A DNA stretch of 32,045 nucleotides from Flavobacteriaceae bacterium (GTDB lineage: Bacteria; Bacteroidota; Bacteroidia; Flavobacteriales; Flavobacteriaceae): the NCBI GenBank assembly GCA_947452415.1, contig CANGCT010000026.1, positions 1-32,045 of the forward strand, written 5' to 3'. Under the pieces are notes generated by a model. That model was not told the origin of the DNA and searched no databases. It was given only the letters and a program-made list of their open reading frames with translations. This document shows positions 14,632 to 22,949 of this stretch, piece after piece (the first letter of the stretch is position 1; the number at the start of each line of letters is the position of its first letter). The translations under genes and the position numbers were made by a program.

Positions 14632-17600
14632 CTATCTTTTAATTAATTTTTTAATTATATGCAAATTGGAATCAGATATCACTTCTAAGAAGTAGGTTCC
14701 AGAATTAATTGCGTTAAGATTTATTAATTCCGAATTCAAAGAAGAAGAAAATGATGTAGCTTGAATTATTCTACCCAATTGATCCATAATTTTGACTTCC
14801 TTGATTCGATCATTTTCATTTTTTAACTCAATTAAAATAGAATCTATTGCTGGATTTGGTGAAAACTTAAAATCCTTGTTTTCAAATTCATTAACCTCTA
14901 GCAACTGAACAAATTGCGTTGAGTTTACATTTGTGGTGATTGCTGGATTGAAATCAAAATATATATTTGCCGAGTTTGGAATAACATCTCCAATTGCATA
15001 ACCTGGTTTAGGTTTTACCTGAAATGTCACAAAACCATGACCTATTGTTTCTGAACTTGATGACGATGGTGGTAAATCGATACCATTAAATTTCCAAGTT
15101 AATGTATTTCCAATTCTATCTAAAGAGAAAGCGGCGCTTGCATCAATCATTTTTACTGTTGTTTCATCTAATTTAGAATTTAGAACATCTACAACTTTAA
15201 CATTTATTGCATTTGCGGTTCCTGTATTCTCAAAGTTAATGGTGTAAGTTAAATAATCATTTGCTGAAAAGGAAGAGTGAAGAATCTTACCTCCGTGTGC
15301 TTCAGATTTTTCATTAGGATCATAAGAGCCTACAATAGTTTGAATTAAAGTTGCCGAATTGTTTAAAGGAAAAGCGTCTGTTCCTGTAAAAGTTATTTGC
15401 GCTGCACTTGTAAGTTGTTGCCCTAAAACAACGGTTGGAATTGTTGGGACTTCCATTTGTACCCAAAAGTAACGGTATTCACCTGGTAATAAATTGGTGA
15501 AATTATAAGAAAAACCTGTAGTATTTGCAACGGTCCCCGTTTGATTTATTCCACTAATTGAGACTTCTGTAGGTTTTGTGAAATTAAGAGTTCCAGAAGT
15601 AATTGTTTGTGATCCATCATTTCTGTAAGCGATATAATTATAATAAGGAAAACCTGGACGTGGAGGTAAATATCTATATAAATATACAGAAACATCGCTA
15701 TAAGGAATTGCAGTAATTGGAAAATTATAGGTTGTAATTCCGGAGCCAGCTGCTACAGTTACATTTGGATATGCTGCTGAACATATATAATATGGAGTAT
15801 ATTCACTATTAACTGTATAGGTTAAATTATAAGTTGTTGCTGGGTTTGATTCGTATAAATAATAACTATTCCAAGAATAAATATTATGAACTACTGCATC
15901 ATTATTAATTACATAATTATAATTCCCTAATCTAAAATTCTGTTCCCCTGTATCTTGAATTCCATTTCCATTAGTGTCAACAAAAGCATTAAGCTTTATT
16001 CCGTTTGAAGAGCTTAATTGGTTGTAAATACAATAATCTTGATTAGGACTAGAACCGCCTTGGAAACATTGATAATAGGTTGCCACTCCGTTGTATGTCC
16101 CTGTTAAACTAGCAAAAAACCCAAATCCTCCATTGTTAATGTCCTGCTGCGTAATCACATGAGTTGCATTAACAGTAATTGCACTACTCGAGTTTAACCA
16201 AGTAGGGGTTCCCGAAATTGGAATTCCAATATTTGAAACAATATCTGAAATTGGAGAGTTTCCTGCATTAGTATAGGTTAATTGATAATTTATAACATCG
16301 CCAACATTTGTAAAACCATCTGCATTCGAATCAAAGTAAGTTCCTATACCGCTAAATAAGAGAGGGCTAGTAATTTGAACCGAAATTTCGGCAAAACTAC
16401 AATTATTTGGATTTGCAATTTCACAGATTGTATAGTTTAAATTATAATATCCAATAGCAATATTTTGAGGAATGGTTAAAATTCCTAAAGAATTTAAAGT
16501 TATTCCTTGATTATTTGAGCCTAGACTAATGGATACATTATTTGCATTAACAGCTAGTCCGTGAAAAGTATCATTGGTAAGCACTTGAAAAGTAGTTCCT
16601 AATCCTGCGGCTACAGATACGTTGTCAAGATTAGCTCTCAAATCATAATTATCTAAAATAGTGCCAGTTCCTGTAAAAGTAGTATTAAAAGTATTTCCAG
16701 AAGTAACTATTCCGCTTACTGTGAACGTTTCTGTTGCCTCTTGTAAGGTGTCTAAGATAGTTGGCACTGAAAAGGATGTCGATGAGGTTCCTGCTGGAAT
16801 TGTAACCAACATGGATGTAGCGGTAAAATCTGAAGTACCCGCAGTTCCGGTTCCGGTTACCATTTGAATAGTTGTAGCATTTGGGCTTACAGGGAAAATT
16901 GAAATACTAAATGAGGCATTTCCTCCTTCCAAAGCAGAAACATTGTTTATAGTAATTTCTGGCAATCCATCATCATCTATAATTGTAAATAACTGAGAAG
17001 CGGGTGAATTTGAAATCGCTGCAGAAGTAGCTGAAATTGTAAATGTTTCATTAGGTTCATCTACAGTATCATTGGTTGTTTCTACAACAAAAGTTGCAAA
17101 AGTTGCTCCAGCGTTAATGACTAAATTGGCGGGAACAGCTGAATAATCAGAAGTGCCAGCAGTGCCATTTGTTGAAGTTAAAGCTATAGTTATTGGAGTA
17201 TTGTATGGATTACTCAAGTTAACACTTAAATTCATAACATTTCCTTCCAGAACTGAGGTATTTCCGCCTATTGTTGCTTCTGGAATAGTATCGTTATCCA
17301 AAATAGTAATTGTTGTAGAAACAGGTGAATTTGAAATAGAGGCTGAAGTGGCACTAATGGAAAAATTTTCATTTGATTCCACTAAATTATCATTTGTAGT
17401 AGCGATACTTATATAAGTACTTGTACTTCCTGCCACAATTGTTTTCGTAGTAGAAATTGAAGTAAAATCTGCAATTCCTGCTGTTCCATTTGTTGAAATA
17501 AAATTTATTGTAATGTCAGAATTATATGGATTACTCAAAAAAGCATACATTGTTTGGGACAATCCCTCAGTAATTGACGGACTATAAATTCTCAATGTTG

Positions 17601-18006
17601 GAATGGTATCGTTATCTGTAATATAAATTGTTGTATTGTAAGAAACATTAGAAGTATTTCCAGAAGTGACCGTTGCATTTAAATTAAAATACTCAGAAGT
17701 TTCTGGAATTGCATCATTTGTAGTTGCAATTGAAACGGTATAAGTTGTTTGACCAGCAGGAATTGTTATAGTAGAAGTTGTATCTGCATAATCAGAAACT
17801 GAAGCAGTTCCTTCACTTGTAGCAATGTTTATTACCGTGTTTGCATTATTCGCCGCAGACAATTTAAATGTTAAAGTTATGGCATCTCCTTCAATTATGC
17901 TTGCATAGTTGGGTGTAATACTAAAACTAGGATTTTGAGCTGAAACACTGTTTAAAAAAAGTCCAAAAAACAATAGCAAAATTGTTTTAGTATATAAATT
18001 TTTCAT
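14632..18006 (-). CDS. Large secreted Calx-beta repeat protein with a T9SS sorting domain
   Basis: The 1124-residue protein has a signal peptide (about 1-23, ending VSAQ). About four Calx-beta-type repeats of roughly 105 residues follow (about 25-455), recognisable by EGDAITLTFKLS, TSEGTASVSDYADTT, ITIPAGQTTYTVSI and TTNDAIPE-like segments; they bind calcium in known cases. A middle region (about 455-900) holds Ig-like and DUF11-type segments. A conserved domain beginning GSYDPNEK (about 912) and ending in YFDFNPAITTN is typical of flavobacterial surface proteins. The final 75 residues are a T9SS type A sorting domain (FSPNPAIDSI, then GTYFLEVI). It is probably a surface adhesin or gliding-related filamentous protein. 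Repeats are similar enough to recombine, so copy number may vary between strains. Confidence 0.88.
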   Translation of the reverse strand: MKNLYTKTILLLFFGLFLNSVSAQNPSFSITPNYASIIEGDAITLTFKLSAANNANTVINIATSEGTASVSDYADTTSTITIPAGQTTYTVSIATTNDAIPETSEYFNLNATVTSGNTSNVSYNTTIYITDNDTIPTLRIYSPSITEGLSQTMYAFLSNPYNSDITINFISTNGTAGIADFTSISTTKTIVAGSTSTYISIATTNDNLVESNENFSISATSASISNSPVSTTITILDNDTIPEATIGGNTSVLEGNVMNLSVNLSNPYNTPITIALTSTNGTAGTSDYSAVPANLVINAGATFATFVVETTNDTVDEPNETFTISATSAAISNSPASQLFTIIDDDGLPEITINNVSALEGGNASFSISIFPVSPNATTIQMVTGTGTAGTSDFTATSMLVTIPAGTSSTSFSVPTILDTLQEATETFTVSGIVTSGNTFNTTFTGTGTILDNYDLRANLDNVSVAAGLGTTFQVLTNDTFHGLAVNANNVSISLGSNNQGITLNSLGILTIPQNIAIGYYNLNYTICEIANPNNCSFAEISVQITSPLLFSGIGTYFDSNADGFTNVGDVINYQLTYTNAGNSPISDIVSNIGIPISGTPTWLNSSSAITVNATHVITQQDINNGGFGFFASLTGTYNGVATYYQCFQGGSSPNQDYCIYNQLSSSNGIKLNAFVDTNGNGIQDTGEQNFRLGNYNYVINNDAVVHNIYSWNSYYLYESNPATTYNLTYTVNSEYTPYYICSAAYPNVTVAAGSGITTYNFPITAIPYSDVSVYLYRYLPPRPGFPYYNYIAYRNDGSQTITSGTLNFTKPTEVSISGINQTGTVANTTGFSYNFTNLLPGEYRYFWVQMEVPTIPTVVLGQQLTSAAQITFTGTDAFPLNNSATLIQTIVGSYDPNEKSEAHGGKILHSSFSANDYLTYTINFENTGTANAINVKVVDVLNSKLDETTVKMIDASAAFSLDRIGNTLTWKFNGIDLPPSSSSSETIGHGFVTFQVKPKPGYAIGDVIPNSANIYFDFNPAITTNVNSTQFVQLLEVNEFENKDFKFSPNPAIDSILIELKNENDRIKEVKIMDQLGRIIQATSFSSSLNSELINLNAINSGTYFLEVISDSNLHIIKKLIKR

Positions 18007-18061
18007 AATAATTTAGTTTTATTAATCTCACTATTAGGAAATATTAATAAATAAAGTAAAG

Positions 18062-18069
18062 CAAATATA
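18062..18069 (-). promoter_or_regulatory. Promoter -7 box for the Calx-beta gene
   Basis: On the minus strand this reads TATATTTG, a perfect match to the Bacteroidota TAnnTTTG box, 56 bases upstream of the ATG at 18006. The upstream -33 element is not clear. Confidence 0.5.
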
Positions 18070-18148
18070 TGTAAAATATTGTTAAGATAGAAAATGAAAA
18101 AAACACTTACAAATTCATTAAAAAATAAAACTAATTTATATAAATCTT

Positions 18149-18175
18149 AAAAGGCAGCAATTAACTGCCTTTTTT
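18149..18175 (+). terminator. Rho-independent terminator with no upstream + strand gene
   Basis: AAAAGGCAG (18149-18157) pairs with CTGCCTTTT (18165-18173) around a 7-base loop, with a T-run on the plus strand. The nearest genes on either side read leftward and nothing on the plus strand leads into it. Confidence 0.6.
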
Positions 18176-18511
18176 GTTTAAAAATTTTTGAGTTTATTCT
18201 TGTTGAAAAAACCTTTAATTTTAGGGGGTTACAATCTCCCAAGTATAATTTTTATTAATTTATTTAAAATACTATTTCTCAATATATGACTTGAATTATT
18301 TGATATTTTTTTAAATATTTGATTTTCCAATTATTGAATAAGCATTCATCGCATTAAAATTAAAAGTATCTCTATCAAATTCTTTTATATTTAGGAATAC
18401 AGGATTCATAGGCCAAGGAAGGCTCTTCCGCTTTGATGATTTTCGGAGTTTCTTTATTGGTATTCATAACTTCTGGGTTGTCTAACAAATTTATAACTAA
18501 TTCTTTAAAGT

Positions 18512-18548
18512 AAAAATCCCAAATTAACCATTAGATAATTTGGGATTT
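18512..18548 (-). terminator. Terminator of galE
   Basis: A perfect 13-bp stem (18514-18526 with 18536-18548, containing AAATCCCAAATTA) followed on the minus strand by a T-run, 28 bases after the galE stop. Confidence 0.85.
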
Positions 18549-18576
18549 CTTGATTCTAAAATATACATTCTGCAAT

Positions 18577-19590
18577 CTAACCTCTAATTTTTTTCTCCCA
18601 TTTCCAAGCACTCGCTAGAGCCTCTTCCAAACTCAATTGCGATTTCCAACCTAAAACAGTATTGGCTTTATCGGTATTGGCATAAGCCGATGTAATATCA
18701 CCTTCTCTTCTGCCAACAATTTGATAATTTAATTTTTGTCCAGAAACTTTTTCAAAAGCATTAATTACTTCCAGAACAGAACTTCCGGTTCCGGTTCCTA
18801 AATTGAAAGTTTCTACTTTGGCTAAATTTTGTTTATTTATTAAACGTTTCAAGGCTATTACGTGGGCTTTCGCCAAATCTACTACGTGAATATAATCGCG
18901 AACTGCGGTACCATCCTGAGTTGGGTAATCGCTTCCAAAAACAGATAATTTTTCTCGCAATCCATAAGCCGTTTGAGTAATAAAAGGGACTAAATTTTGC
19001 GGAACACCAAGCGGTAATTCCCCAATTTCTGCACTAGAGTGCGAACCAATTGGATTAAAATAACGCAATAAAATCGAATTGATATTGGTCACTTTAGCAG
19101 TATCGGTGATTATTTCTTCACCTATTTGCTTGGTATTTCCATAAGGAGACATTGCCGTTTGAATCGAAGCATCTTCGGTAATCGGCATCTTTTCGGCTTG
19201 ACCGTAAACAGTACAAGAAGAACTAAAAATGAAATTGGCATTTGGCAATTCCTTCAATTCTTGCAATACATAAACTAATGCATTGATATTATTTTCATAA
19301 TACAACAAAGGATTTTCAACACTTTCACCAACTGCTTTAGAAGCAGCAAAATGAATTACTCCAGCCACATCTTGGTGTTTTTTAAAGAAATTTTGAACCG
19401 ATGCTTTATCGCGCAAATCCATCTTTTCAAAAATTGGTTTTTTGCCAGTTATATTGAAAATCCCATCCAAAACACTTTCTGATGAATTGGAAAGATTGTC
19501 AATCGCAACCACTTCAAAACCCTCATTTTGCAATTCCACAACGGTGTGGGAACCAATAAAACCTAAACCTCCGGTAACTACTATTTTCAT
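18577..19590 (-). CDS. galE: UDP-glucose 4-epimerase
   Basis: GalE interconverts UDP-glucose and UDP-galactose using bound NAD, linking galactose metabolism with polysaccharide precursors. From ATG 19590 the protein has 337 residues, the normal length, and starts with the dinucleotide-binding motif (GGLGFIGSH, 7-15). The frame is open 14 codons further upstream, but those residues are not GalE-like. The short-chain dehydrogenase triad is visible (S124 in FSSSCTVYG; Y150 and K154 in SPYGNTK). RYFNPIGSH and DGTAVRDYIHVVDLA are strongly conserved GalE segments. The gene lies 78 bases downstream of a sugar aminotransferase on the same strand, which suggests nucleotide-sugar supply for surface glycans; activity on UDP-GlcNAc is also possible. 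Confidence 0.95.
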   Translation of the reverse strand: MKIVVTGGLGFIGSHTVVELQNEGFEVVAIDNLSNSSESVLDGIFNITGKKPIFEKMDLRDKASVQNFFKKHQDVAGVIHFAASKAVGESVENPLLYYENNINALVYVLQELKELPNANFIFSSSCTVYGQAEKMPITEDASIQTAMSPYGNTKQIGEEIITDTAKVTNINSILLRYFNPIGSHSSAEIGELPLGVPQNLVPFITQTAYGLREKLSVFGSDYPTQDGTAVRDYIHVVDLAKAHVIALKRLINKQNLAKVETFNLGTGTGSSVLEVINAFEKVSGQKLNYQIVGRREGDITSAYANTDKANTVLGWKSQLSLEEALASAWKWEKKIRG

Positions 19591-19615
19591 ATCTATTTTG
19601 AGAAAATAGAAAATA

Positions 19616-19667
19616 GAATATAGATTTAGCACTGAAGTCTTTTCTCTATTTTCTAAATTCTATATTC
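19616..19667 (-). terminator. Weak hairpin after the aminotransferase gene
   Basis: GAATATAGATTTAG (19616-19629) pairs with a near-complement at 19653-19667 (one extra base) around a 23-base loop, directly after the aminotransferase stop; the sequence beyond is T-rich on the minus strand. It may attenuate transcription into galE rather than stop it. Confidence 0.4.
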
Positions 19668-19668
19668 T

Positions 19669-20799
19669 TTAATTTAAAAATTCTAAAATACTATCTGTAA
19701 TAAATTTTATTTGTTCGTCTTCCAATTCCGTGTGCATTGGCAAAGCAATTACTTCTTCACATAATTTATTGGTAACCGGAAAATCTTCTTCTTTATATCT
19801 TGCATCGGCATACGCCTTTTGACTGTGTAACGGAATTGGGTAATAAATCGCACAAGGAATTCCTTTTTCTTGTAAATGTGCCAATAAACCATCGCGTTTA
19901 CCATTCGTAATTCGGATTACATATTGGTGAAAAACGTGGCAGTCACAGGTATCACAAATAAATGGAGCCCAAATATTTGGATTCACACTCAATGCAATAG
20001 AATATTTTCTTGCAGCATCTTGACGCGCTTTATTATACGTATCTAAATGCGGTAATTTGGCTTTTAAAATTCCCGCTTGAATACTATCCAAACGCGAATT
20101 CACACCAACTACATCGTGGTGGTAACGCTCGTACATTCCGTGGTTTACAATCCCTCTTAATTTGTGTGCCAAAGCATCATCGTTAGTAAAAATTGCTCCA
20201 CCATCGCCATAACATCCTAAATTTTTTGAAGGAAAAAATGAGGTTGCACCCACATGCCCAATAGTTCCTACTTTCTTTTTAGACCCATCTTTCGAAGTAT
20301 AATCGGCACCAATTGCTTGGGCATTATCTTCAATAACATACAAATTATGCTCGGCTGCAATTTCCATAATCGCATCCATATTGGCCGCACGACCAAACAA
20401 ATGTACCGGAACAATCGCCTTAGTTTTAGGGTTAATCGCTCTACGAATTCCCTCCAACGAAATGTTCATATTATTCAAATCCACATCCACCAAAACCGGA
20501 GTCAATTGCAATAACGCAATAACTTCTACAGTGGCAGCAAACGTAAAATCGGCAGTAATTACTTCATCTCCAGGTTTCAAATCCAATCCCATCATGGCAA
20601 TTTGCAACGCATCGGTTCCATTTGCACAAGGAATAACGTGTTTTACACCCAAATATTTTTCTAGATCGGCTTGAAACTGATGAACCAAAGGTCCGTTTAT
20701 ATACGTATTGGTGTCTAAAACTTCCTGAATTGAAGCGTTAACTTCGTCTTTTATTTTTTCGTATTGACTTTTCAAGTCAACCATTTGTAGTTTTTTCAT
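19669..20799 (-). CDS. DegT/DnrJ/EryC1 family nucleotide-sugar aminotransferase (WbpE-like)
   Basis: PLP-dependent aminotransferases of this family convert keto-sugar nucleotides to amino sugars for O-antigen, capsule or glycoprotein glycans. The 376-residue protein has the usual length. Visible motifs are CANGTDALQIA (58-68), the PLP aspartate D158 in EDNAQ, and the PLP-binding lysine K192 in SFFPSKNLGCYGDGGA. By eye it most resembles WbpE/WlbC-type enzymes acting on UDP-2-acetamido-2-deoxy-3-keto-glucuronate, but the substrate cannot be fixed. ATG at 20799 is chosen over a GTG at 20820 because MKKLQMVDLK matches the family start. galE lies downstream on the same strand; no other sugar genes (dehydrogenase, acetyltransferase, glycosyltransferases) are adjacent. 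Confidence 0.92.
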   Translation of the reverse strand: MKKLQMVDLKSQYEKIKDEVNASIQEVLDTNTYINGPLVHQFQADLEKYLGVKHVIPCANGTDALQIAMMGLDLKPGDEVITADFTFAATVEVIALLQLTPVLVDVDLNNMNISLEGIRRAINPKTKAIVPVHLFGRAANMDAIMEIAAEHNLYVIEDNAQAIGADYTSKDGSKKKVGTIGHVGATSFFPSKNLGCYGDGGAIFTNDDALAHKLRGIVNHGMYERYHHDVVGVNSRLDSIQAGILKAKLPHLDTYNKARQDAARKYSIALSVNPNIWAPFICDTCDCHVFHQYVIRITNGKRDGLLAHLQEKGIPCAIYYPIPLHSQKAYADARYKEEDFPVTNKLCEEVIALPMHTELEDEQIKFITDSILEFLN

Positions 20800-20898
20800 G
20801 GTATAAAAAATTGGAGTCACAAAAGTATACTATTTCTTTTATTTGAAGCGAATGGTTCGGGCTTTTTTGTAAACCATTTTCCTGTTTTCCGTTTCAAT

Positions 20899-20947
20899 CT
20901 TTTTTCATTTAGCCCATGGTTTAATACCATGGGCTAAATGAAAAAAG
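20899..20947. repeat. Perfect 22-bp inverted repeat (REP- or MITE-like palindrome)
   Basis: Arms 20899-20920 and 20926-20947 are perfectly complementary around the loop TTAAT; the core is AGCCCATGGT / ACCATGGGCT flanked by CATTT/AAATG and a T/A run. The downstream CCCAGGGCTAG (about 20961-20971) echoes it. It could be a repetitive extragenic palindrome or a bidirectional terminator. It lies away from both gene ends, in a divergent spacer where no terminator is needed, which favours a repeat element. Confidence 0.75.
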
Positions 20948-21079
20948 GATTTCCACTCCACCCAGGGCTAGATAGTAAAGGTCTTTTGTAAAATTCATTT
21001 TTCAAAAAGCACTAAAATTAAAATCTCACAAAATCCGTAAAATCTGTGGCAAAAAAACTTAATTTAGCCTTACCAATAA

Positions 21080-21117
21080 ATAAGAAATATGTTTTAGAGA
21101 CATATTTCTTATATTTG
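21080..21117 (+). promoter_or_regulatory. Operator and promoter of the toxin-antitoxin operon
   Basis: A perfect 13-bp inverted repeat (ATAAGAAATATGT 21080-21092, ACATATTTCTTAT 21100-21112; 7-base spacer) overlaps a perfect -7 box TATATTTG at 21110-21117, 18 bases before the antitoxin ATG. The overlap fits autorepression by the antitoxin or the toxin-antitoxin complex. Confidence 0.75.
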
Positions 21118-21134
21118 TATTAAATAACAACAAA

Positions 21135-21374
21135 ATGGAAACAGTAGTATTTAAAAGCAATTCTAAAAAGGACATGAATCTATTAGTAAGCCTTGCAAAA
21201 AAAATTGGCATTGAAGTGCAAAAAATACCTTCTATAGAAACTGACATTGATGAAAATTCGCCTGAATACGAATTGAAAGTGGAAAGAAATTTGGGTAAAA
21301 TGATTGAAATTGGATTGAAATCTGGAATTGCATCCAAGGATGAAGTTTTAAAAGTTATGAATAAATGGAAATAA
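21135..21374 (+). CDS. Antitoxin of a RelE/ParE-type pair
   Basis: A 79-residue protein of the kind found before RelE/ParE toxins in flavobacteria; I do not know a named family for it. It begins METVVFKSNSKKDMNLLVSL, a strand followed by a helix, and continues with an acidic flexible part (IETDIDENSPEYE) and a helix ending KVMNKWK. A distinct DNA-binding domain is not obvious, but the upstream dyad suggests that it or the complex binds DNA. Its stop overlaps the toxin start by 10 bases. Assignment rests mainly on gene order and size. Confidence 0.75.
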   Translation: METVVFKSNSKKDMNLLVSLAKKIGIEVQKIPSIETDIDENSPEYELKVERNLGKMIEIGLKSGIASKDEVLKVMNKWK

Positions 21375-21631
21375 TTTACATGAATTCTTATTTGAAGGCT
21401 ATTAAAAAAATTAAGGATTCTGAATTAATTTTAAATTTACAAAACACTATAGAAAATCTCGAAAAAGCAGAGTCAATTAGTTCCATATTGAATATGAAAA
21501 AACTAACTGGTTTTACTAATTTTTATCGAATAAAAGTGGCGAATTATCTAATTGGTTTAGTTATTGAAAACAACACCGTAACATTAGTTCAATTCCAACA
21601 TCGAAAAGATATCTATAAAAAATTTCCATAA
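21365..21631 (+). CDS. RelE/ParE-type toxin
   Basis: An 88-residue protein of the RelE/ParE toxin fold. LKKLTGF-like and FYRIKVANYLIGLVIE segments and the ending VQFQHRKDIYKKFP are characteristic of the family (usual ending: HR-x-x-IY-x-x-F). RelE members cut mRNA at the ribosome and ParE members poison gyrase; which applies cannot be told here. The ATG at 21365 overlaps the antitoxin gene by 10 bases; an in-frame ATG at 21380 would avoid the overlap and give 83 residues. The stop codon is directly followed by the waaA ATG with no intervening base. The full fold and the C-terminal Arg and Tyr are present, so it is probably active. Confidence 0.85.
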   Translation: MEIIYMNSYLKAIKKIKDSELILNLQNTIENLEKAESISSILNMKKLTGFTNFYRIKVANYLIGLVIENNTVTLVQFQHRKDIYKKFP

Positions 21632-22867
21632 ATGCTTTTTCTATATAATTTAATCCTCGTTTTCGCATCACAAGTTGTAAAGCTATTGGCTATTTTCAGT
21701 CCGAAAATGAAACTTTTTGTAAACGGTAGAAAAGAAGTTTTTACCATTTTACAAAATAAAATAGCAGCAAACGACAAAACCATTTGGTTCCATGCTGCCT
21801 CTTTGGGTGAATACGAACAAGGTTTGCCCGTGATTGACAAAATCAAAATTAAATATCCCAACCACAAAATCGTAGTTACCTTCTTTTCGCCATCGGGTTA
21901 CGAAGTTCGAAAAAACAATACCGTTGCCGATGCTACAGTTTATCTTCTATTAGACACCAAAGCCAATGCAAAAAAATTCATCCAAGCAATTCATCCAGAA
22001 CTAGTTTTCTTTATCAAATACGAATATTGGCCAAATTATTTAAACGAACTACAAAAACTAAACATCAAAACCTATTTAATTTCTGGAATTTTTAGAGAAA
22101 ACCAAGCCTTTTTTAAAGGATACGGAGTCTTTTATAGAAATGCCCTAAAAACGTTTGATTACTTTTTTGTGCAAAACGAAAGTTCTAAAAAACTATTACA
22201 AAGTATTGGTTTCAACAATGTAAAAATTTCTGGCGACACCCGTTTTGATCGAGTAGTTTCCATTTTAGAAAGAGATAATTCTTTAAATTTTATCGAACAA
22301 TTCAAAGATAATAAAACCACTATTGTAATAGGAAGTTCGTGGCTCAAAGATGAAAATTTATTAGTGGATTATATCAATAATGCACCAAATAATTTGAAAT
22401 TTATCCTAGCACCACACAATATTAAATCGGAACAAATTCAGGAATTGAAAAATTCCATCACCAAAAAAACAATTTTATTTTCAGAAAAAGAAAATCAAAA
22501 TTTGTGTGAATATCAAATTTTCATCATTGACACCATCGGAATTTTAACCAAAATTTATTCTTATGCCGATATTGCCTACGTTGGTGGCGGCTTTGGAACT
22601 GCAGGACTTCATAACATTTTAGAACCCGCAACATTTGGTGTTCCTATTATTATTGGCCCTAATTATTCTAATTTTGCCGAGGTAATTGCTTTAGTGCATC
22701 AAGAAGGCTGTGTTTCGGTTTCCAATTCAACTGAATTACACGAAACTTTAGACAATTTAATTTTCAACGAAGATATCCGTCACGAAAAAGGACATATTTG
22801 TGCCACATTTGTTCAAATGAATAAAGGAGCAACAGAGATTATTTTGAAACATATCGAATCCAAATAA
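21632..22867 (+). CDS. waaA: 3-deoxy-D-manno-octulosonic acid (Kdo) transferase
   Basis: WaaA (KdtA) attaches Kdo to lipid A precursors at the inner membrane, an early and usually essential step of lipopolysaccharide synthesis. The 411-residue protein has normal length, an N-terminal membrane-associated segment (about 1-24) and the catalytic glutamate in HAASLGEYEQ (E60). Further family segments are FFSPSGYEVR, EYWPNYL, SGDTRFDRV and YVGGGFGTAGLHNILEPATF. It begins at the base after the toxin stop, so it is probably transcribed, at least in part, from the toxin-antitoxin promoter. No separate promoter is evident, since the toxin gene fills the upstream space. The gene ends 83 bases before a convergent AsmA-like gene. 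Confidence 0.95.
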   Translation: MLFLYNLILVFASQVVKLLAIFSPKMKLFVNGRKEVFTILQNKIAANDKTIWFHAASLGEYEQGLPVIDKIKIKYPNHKIVVTFFSPSGYEVRKNNTVADATVYLLLDTKANAKKFIQAIHPELVFFIKYEYWPNYLNELQKLNIKTYLISGIFRENQAFFKGYGVFYRNALKTFDYFFVQNESSKKLLQSIGFNNVKISGDTRFDRVVSILERDNSLNFIEQFKDNKTTIVIGSSWLKDENLLVDYINNAPNNLKFILAPHNIKSEQIQELKNSITKKTILFSEKENQNLCEYQIFIIDTIGILTKIYSYADIAYVGGGFGTAGLHNILEPATFGVPIIIGPNYSNFAEVIALVHQEGCVSVSNSTELHETLDNLIFNEDIRHEKGHICATFVQMNKGATEIILKHIESK

Positions 22868-22886
22868 ATATTCAAAACTGGCAGAG

Positions 22887-22926
22887 GGAGAAGAAAAATA
22901 ATAACATTACAACTCTTAACTTCTCC
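22887..22926. terminator. Weak hairpin between waaA and the AsmA-like gene
   Basis: GGAGAAG (22887-22893) and CTTCTCC (22920-22926) form a 7-bp stem with a 26-base loop in the 82-base gap between convergent genes. The loop is long and the T-tract poor, so terminator function is doubtful. Confidence 0.25.
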
Positions 22927-22949
22927 TAACATTGGAACCATCAACTAGA

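Larger units (their letters stand above)
18007..18576. other. 570-base spacer with two terminators and a coding remnant
   Basis: No intact gene is seen. Besides the Calx-beta promoter it holds a hairpin with no gene reading into it (18149-18173), the galE terminator (18512-18548), and on the minus strand an open stretch from about 18540 to 18366 that reads KELVINLLDNPEVMNTNKET and ends KYKRI before a stop. Only the last 31 codons follow an ATG. This may be the tail of a decayed gene. Confidence 0.35.
20800..21134. other. 335-base spacer with a palindrome and a toxin-antitoxin promoter
   Basis: Between the divergent aminotransferase and antitoxin genes. It holds the 22-bp-arm palindrome (20899-20947) and the antitoxin operator and promoter (21080-21117). 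Nothing else is seen. Confidence 0.6.

Noticed and set aside
16661..17416. Plus-strand open frames inside the Calx-beta gene
   Set aside because: They are antisense shadows of the repeat region with low-complexity Val/Pro-rich translations.
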